NCBI GenBank assembly: GCA_023398165.1
Contig: JAEWSQ010000028.1
Coordinates: 42,321 to 106,320, forward strand
DNA: 64,000 nt
DNA from: Spirochaetota bacterium
GTDB lineage: Bacteria > Spirochaetota > Spirochaetia > Treponematales > Treponemataceae
Direction: 5' to 3'
Under the pieces are notes generated by a model, which searched no databases, was not told where the DNA came from, and saw nothing but the letters and a program-made list of their open reading frames with translations. The translations under genes were made by a program, and so were the position numbers. Shown here piece by piece: positions 60,147 to 64,000 of this stretch (the first letter of the stretch is position 1; every line of letters begins with the position of its first letter).

Positions 60147-63100
60147 ATGAAGAATGCACAAAGAAAAAGATTAACCGCCGTATTGGCATTAACTGTTTTG
60201 ACAGTTATCTTTTTAACAAATTGTAACGGAGCCGGTCTTGGTACCGCAGTAGATACAAAGGCTCCGACGGTTGCAGTAACGTATCCTCCTACAGACAGCG
60301 TAATACGGGGTACTTTTGTTATGAGCGGTACCGCAGAAGATGAAACAGGCGTTTCTTCTGTAAATGTTGTTTTAACTAAGCTCCCTGCCGCTTTGGGCGT
60401 AAAAACTGATGTTATAATAGGTACTATCGATAATTCCACACAAAAATCATGGACAGCATCAATAAATACCCAGGATGCCGCCACCGGTGCTTATGCTATT
60501 CCCGACGGTAAATATGAAGCTCTCGTAACGGTAAAAGATACTATTGGAAGGACATCCACTACAACTGTTATTTATACTATCGATAATACTAAACCGATTG
60601 TAGCTGTTTCACAGCCTGCAACACGCGGAACACAAAATCCGTGGGAATTCGGTTCCGAGTTGAATTTTACAGGACTTCAGTATGACGAAAACATATCCGG
60701 CCTCTTTACAATAGATTTCTTCGGTTCAGAAGGAGCAAAAATTTCTTCATATAAGGGCACTAACGTACTGACAGACTGGTCGCTCGATGTTAAAGAAGGC
60801 GATGCAGCCTTTCAGGCTTTAAAGACAGCGATGACCGATGTAAATATACCGCAAAAATTCTGGTATACGATTACTGTTGAAGACCTTGCCCGTGAATTTA
60901 AAAATCCTGCAGAAGCTGCGGATACCGTAAAAACAGGAAACAGCTCTACATATTACTATTCCTGGACGGATATATCTTCTCTTCTCGTCGCAGGAGACTT
61001 TGCTCCAAAAATTAATGCCTTATACAGTCTCGACAGCGGATTTAATGTTTCCGCTTCCGAAATGCCTGCAAGTATAACATATAATAAACTGCAGAATATC
61101 CGTATATATTCAAATACGGCCGCCGAAAAAATTACAGCCGAATGCGGCGCCTTTACTATTGATCCGAATAATAAGCAGCCCGTCATCGAAACAGACGGAA
61201 TTCTCCCTGGTGAAAACCGGAGTAAAGATAATCAGATAGGTAAAGGTGAAACAATACGTTTTGAGATAAAGAAAAATAAAGACGGTACTCCAATTCTTGT
61301 AAATGAAATGACCTGCCGGCTTGATACCTTCACCGGCAATGCATGGGTTAATGGAACAGCAAAACCGATTGCCTTGTCCGAAATAACACAGGGAACAACC
61401 ATAGTCTATAATTATTCAGCGCCAGTTGATGTAGGAATATACAGACTTGTTTTCGATGTAAAAGACTTGAATAAATCAAGTGCGAGAAATTCAACCTATG
61501 AATTTATAGTAAATGCCGGAGCTCCCGTTTTTACAATAGCACCCGGCGCTTCCATTTATGCACCAGGCGGAACATTTACCTCGTATATTACGGCATCTGA
61601 TGACTCAAATTCCTTAACACTTAAAGTACAGCGCCGTGATGCAGGCGCTCTTGCCGAAGTAAGTGCATACCCGGAACCGGTTTCTACAACAACAGTAACA
61701 GGTACTGAAGGAAATTACACAAGCGTTTGGTCTGTCACTCTGCCTGCCGCGGCAAACGGTTCTAGCATCACATACCGGTTTGAAGTAAGCGACGGAAAAT
61801 GGTCAAATTCAAAAGAACAATCATTCACAACCGATAATGCTTCTCCTGTGCTTCTTGAGTTGTCTTCTCCTAGTATGCCTGTAACAGACGGCAAGGGAAC
61901 ACAAATATGCTCAGTTGCATCTCCCGGTATAACGGTAATCGGAAGAGCAAGTGCAGATCTCAGGCAGGCGAGAGTCCGTGTTACTTCTGTAAATTCTGCA
62001 CCGGATGCAGATATATCCAGCACAGAGTGGAAAGTTGTAAACGTTTCTGCAGACGGTTCAGGCAAATTTACCGCCGCTCTTGAACTTCCTTCAAACGGTG
62101 ACGGCGTAATAGAAGGCAATTACTACGCATGGTACCGTTTCGCAGATGATACGTATGATGATGTTACAAAACAGATGGGCTCTGTTACGAAGCTCTTCGA
62201 CATCGTAGCCGATAAAAACGATCCGAATTTGACGTATACAATTAACGGAGCCCTTGAATCAACTATAGCTGACAGTCTTGACGGCTTCAATCAGCTTGCT
62301 GCGAATTTCACCATTGCGGGAAAAACTTGGGATGCCATAGCAAATTCCAGTGCAGGTATAGGCAGTCTGTCATATACTCATTACCTGTATAATGGCGGAA
62401 CCGGAACGAATGATGTTCAGGGAACTGCAAATACTGTTCTTTCTCTTTCATCAGACGGTACATGGACTATTCCTGAAATAAGCGGCGATGGAAAGCATAC
62501 CTTTACAATCACTGCAACAGACTGGGCGGGAAAAACAAAAGTTGTTAATGTTAAGGTACAAAAAGACATTGAGCCTCCGGTTTTAGCAATAACAAACCCG
62601 TCCAATAACCAGTATATATCAGGCGGTATAACAATAACCGGTACTGTAAGCGATCCCGGTGTTGGTGTTAAAGATGTTCAAATTACCTTTGACGGCGGAA
62701 CAACATGGAAAACAAGTGTTGACGGTCTTACATTTAATGAATCCAACTGGTCATATACTCCGACCGCAGCAGATATTGGTGCCGAAGGTGCAAAAACTTT
62801 GTATGTGTGGGCAACCGATAAGGTAGATAAGGCTGTTTATCCAAACACTCTTGCAGGCATTTCTGCGCTTACTGCCGCTCAGCTGGCTCTATACAGAAGA
62901 AACTTCACATACGACAGCTCGGATCCGACTTTAACAATTACAAATCCTGCAGGAAATCAGGATTACACAAGCGGAGATTCGTATAATTTTGCATTTACCG
63001 CAGAAGACACTCAGGGGATAGATACCCTTGCATATAAATTAAACGGTGCAGCAGAGGTGTCAATTTTTGGTACAACAACAGTACTTCCTGCAGGGCTTTC

Positions 63101-64000
63101 AAATGCATCAGGAGACCGCAATGATCTTACGGTAACTTCTTATACAATTAGCGGAATTCCTGAGGGAAACAATGAAATAGAATTTATACTGACAGATAAA
63201 GCCTTAAAGAAAAATTCAAAAACTATTAGAATAATACGCGATACAGAACCTCCTGTTATTACAATTACTTCTGTTGTTCCTTCTATAGACGACAGCCCGA
63301 ATTATAAAATTAACGGAATAGTTACTGTTAAAGGCTCTTTTGCTGATGCACTTGACGGACAGGCAACAACATTTGGGGTAGCTCTCAGATCCGGTCAAAA
63401 TTCTGTGTTTACCTCAGCCCCGACAGCTACTTCACTCGGTTTTACCGCTGTAATTGATACAAGAAGCGTTCTTGAACTTGACAGTGTTCCAGGAATAACA
63501 CTTGCAGACATCTTTGATTTCGATGTGCGCGACAAGATGAATAATAGTGCCTTGGACGATAATGCAAGTGCGATTATGACTGAACTAAGAAAATACAGAA
63601 TTGATCAGACTAGCGACATACCTGTTCTCGATGGTCCTTCATTCAGCACATCAGCGGCTAATTCTTCGGATGTAACTACTCTTGTAAATTTATTCACTGC
63701 TTCTCAATATTTAAGCGGAATATTAACCGATGACGATGGTATCTCCAGTGTGGAATTTTATGTGGACACCAATGGCGACGGAACTGCAGACGGCGGAGCA
63801 CTACGCAGTATTACCGGAATAAACAAAACAGTCTACAACCTTAATGTAAAGGTGAGTGAACTTGGTTTAGCACCAAAGGCAACCCACCGTATACAGATGA
63901 GAGTGACCGATACCAAGCTCGGTACAACAGATGCGACCTCAGGCGGTAATTACGGCCGGTATGCATCGCCATGGTTCTATATTGGTATAGATACAGGTGC
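60147..64000 (+). CDS. Second giant Ig-repeat lipoprotein (partial, runs off the window)
   Basis: At least 1284 codons without a stop. The signal ends in FLTNC (lipidated Cys about 23), then NGAGLGTAVDTKAP. The remainder repeats the motifs of the protein before it: VTYPPTDSVIRGTFVMSGTAEDETGV, PSNNQYISGGITITGTVSDPGVGVKDVQITF, FDGG(T)TW and IRIIRDTEPP. CCAGGAG lies 6 nt before the ATG at 60147; the ATG at 60141 is too close. It starts 14 nt after the first giant gene, so the two form an operon, one with a barrel-like anchor and the other with a lipid anchor. Confidence 0.78.
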   Translation, partial: MKNAQRKRLTAVLALTVLTVIFLTNCNGAGLGTAVDTKAPTVAVTYPPTDSVIRGTFVMSGTAEDETGVSSVNVVLTKLPAALGVKTDVIIGTIDNSTQKSWTASINTQDAATGAYAIPDGKYEALVTVKDTIGRTSTTTVIYTIDNTKPIVAVSQPATRGTQNPWEFGSELNFTGLQYDENISGLFTIDFFGSEGAKISSYKGTNVLTDWSLDVKEGDAAFQALKTAMTDVNIPQKFWYTITVEDLAREFKNPAEAADTVKTGNSSTYYYSWTDISSLLVAGDFAPKINALYSLDSGFNVSASEMPASITYNKLQNIRIYSNTAAEKITAECGAFTIDPNNKQPVIETDGILPGENRSKDNQIGKGETIRFEIKKNKDGTPILVNEMTCRLDTFTGNAWVNGTAKPIALSEITQGTTIVYNYSAPVDVGIYRLVFDVKDLNKSSARNSTYEFIVNAGAPVFTIAPGASIYAPGGTFTSYITASDDSNSLTLKVQRRDAGALAEVSAYPEPVSTTTVTGTEGNYTSVWSVTLPAAANGSSITYRFEVSDGKWSNSKEQSFTTDNASPVLLELSSPSMPVTDGKGTQICSVASPGITVIGRASADLRQARVRVTSVNSAPDADISSTEWKVVNVSADGSGKFTAALELPSNGDGVIEGNYYAWYRFADDTYDDVTKQMGSVTKLFDIVADKNDPNLTYTINGALESTIADSLDGFNQLAANFTIAGKTWDAIANSSAGIGSLSYTHYLYNGGTGTNDVQGTANTVLSLSSDGTWTIPEISGDGKHTFTITATDWAGKTKVVNVKVQKDIEPPVLAITNPSNNQYISGGITITGTVSDPGVGVKDVQITFDGGTTWKTSVDGLTFNESNWSYTPTAADIGAEGAKTLYVWATDKVDKAVYPNTLAGISALTAAQLALYRRNFTYDSSDPTLTITNPAGNQDYTSGDSYNFAFTAEDTQGIDTLAYKLNGAAEVSIFGTTTVLPAGLSNASGDRNDLTVTSYTISGIPEGNNEIEFILTDKALKKNSKTIRIIRDTEPPVITITSVVPSIDDSPNYKINGIVTVKGSFADALDGQATTFGVALRSGQNSVFTSAPTATSLGFTAVIDTRSVLELDSVPGITLADIFDFDVRDKMNNSALDDNASAIMTELRKYRIDQTSDIPVLDGPSFSTSAANSSDVTTLVNLFTASQYLSGILTDDDGISSVEFYVDTNGDGTADGGALRSITGINKTVYNLNVKVSELGLAPKATHRIQMRVTDTKLGTTDATSGGNYGRYASPWFYIGIDTG

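Overview
The window reads as chromosome of a low-to-moderate GC, Gram-negative, anaerobic spirochaete of the Treponema type. The basis is the mix of many double-membrane lipoproteins with a C-terminal lipobox cysteine, an electron-bifurcating NfnAB pair, membrane-anchored LuxR-type regulation, Gx-transporter and YwbE families, beta-glucan hydrolases and paired giant Ig-repeat surface proteins. This is an inference from gene content; no rRNA is present to fix the genus.

Layout. 1-8.4 kb: the end of an FtsX/MacB-type permease and a complete second one, two lipoproteins, an HSL-type esterase, a PIN-PhoH ATPase and two divergent zinc-phospholipase-C-like proteins. 8.4-12.2 kb: a CotH-kinase lipoprotein, a DUF4956 membrane protein and a VTC (polyphosphate polymerase-like) protein in one minus-strand operon; a second DUF4956-VTC pair lies at 37.5-39.0 kb. 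12.2-14.7 kb: a hipBA toxin-antitoxin operon with a strikingly symmetric operator, then a small unknown gene and a DUF3781 gene. 14.7-21 kb: a PutP-like symporter, a lipoprotein of ten PPC-like repeats, a decayed DUF4143 ATPase tail and a YczE-like membrane protein. 21-26.2 kb: a beta-glucan locus (GH16 with carbohydrate-binding modules, GH5, divergent AraC regulator) and a radical SAM protein. 26.2-30.2 kb: an HNH nuclease, two copies of a roughly 100-nt hairpin repeat, and a metal operon (small conserved protein, P1B ATPase, HMA chaperone). 30.2-35.6 kb: an MFS transporter, a Sir2 remnant, a TPR lipoprotein, a dead IS256-family element with recognisable terminal repeats, a truncated integrase beside a large inverted repeat, and a CAU tRNA. 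This last stretch looks like an integration-scarred accessory region.

35.6-48.2 kb: an ECF sigma-membrane protein-dehydrogenase operon, the second DUF4956-VTC pair, a RIO-like kinase, a YcaQ-like glycosylase, NfnAB, a TPR protein, DMT and Gx transporters, SlyD and a membrane LuxR regulator. 48.2-52.3 kb: a minus-strand operon of DRTGG protein, methyltransferase, NifU-like protein and YgiQ radical SAM protein. 52.3-64 kb: ParA-ParB, a secreted protein of about 1990 aa with Ig-like repeats and a beta-barrel-like C-terminus, and the start of a second Ig-repeat lipoprotein that runs off the window.

The most unexpected signals are (i) a recurrent promoter layout in which a -10 hexamer ends only 6-9 nt before the start codon and no Shine-Dalgarno is present, suggesting widespread leaderless mRNAs; (ii) two separate VTC-DUF4956 modules, one joined to CotH; (iii) the nested operator in front of hipBA; (iv) the giant Ig-repeat pair; and (v) a candidate small RNA at about 48.4 kb. 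All calls are made by eye, without database searches.
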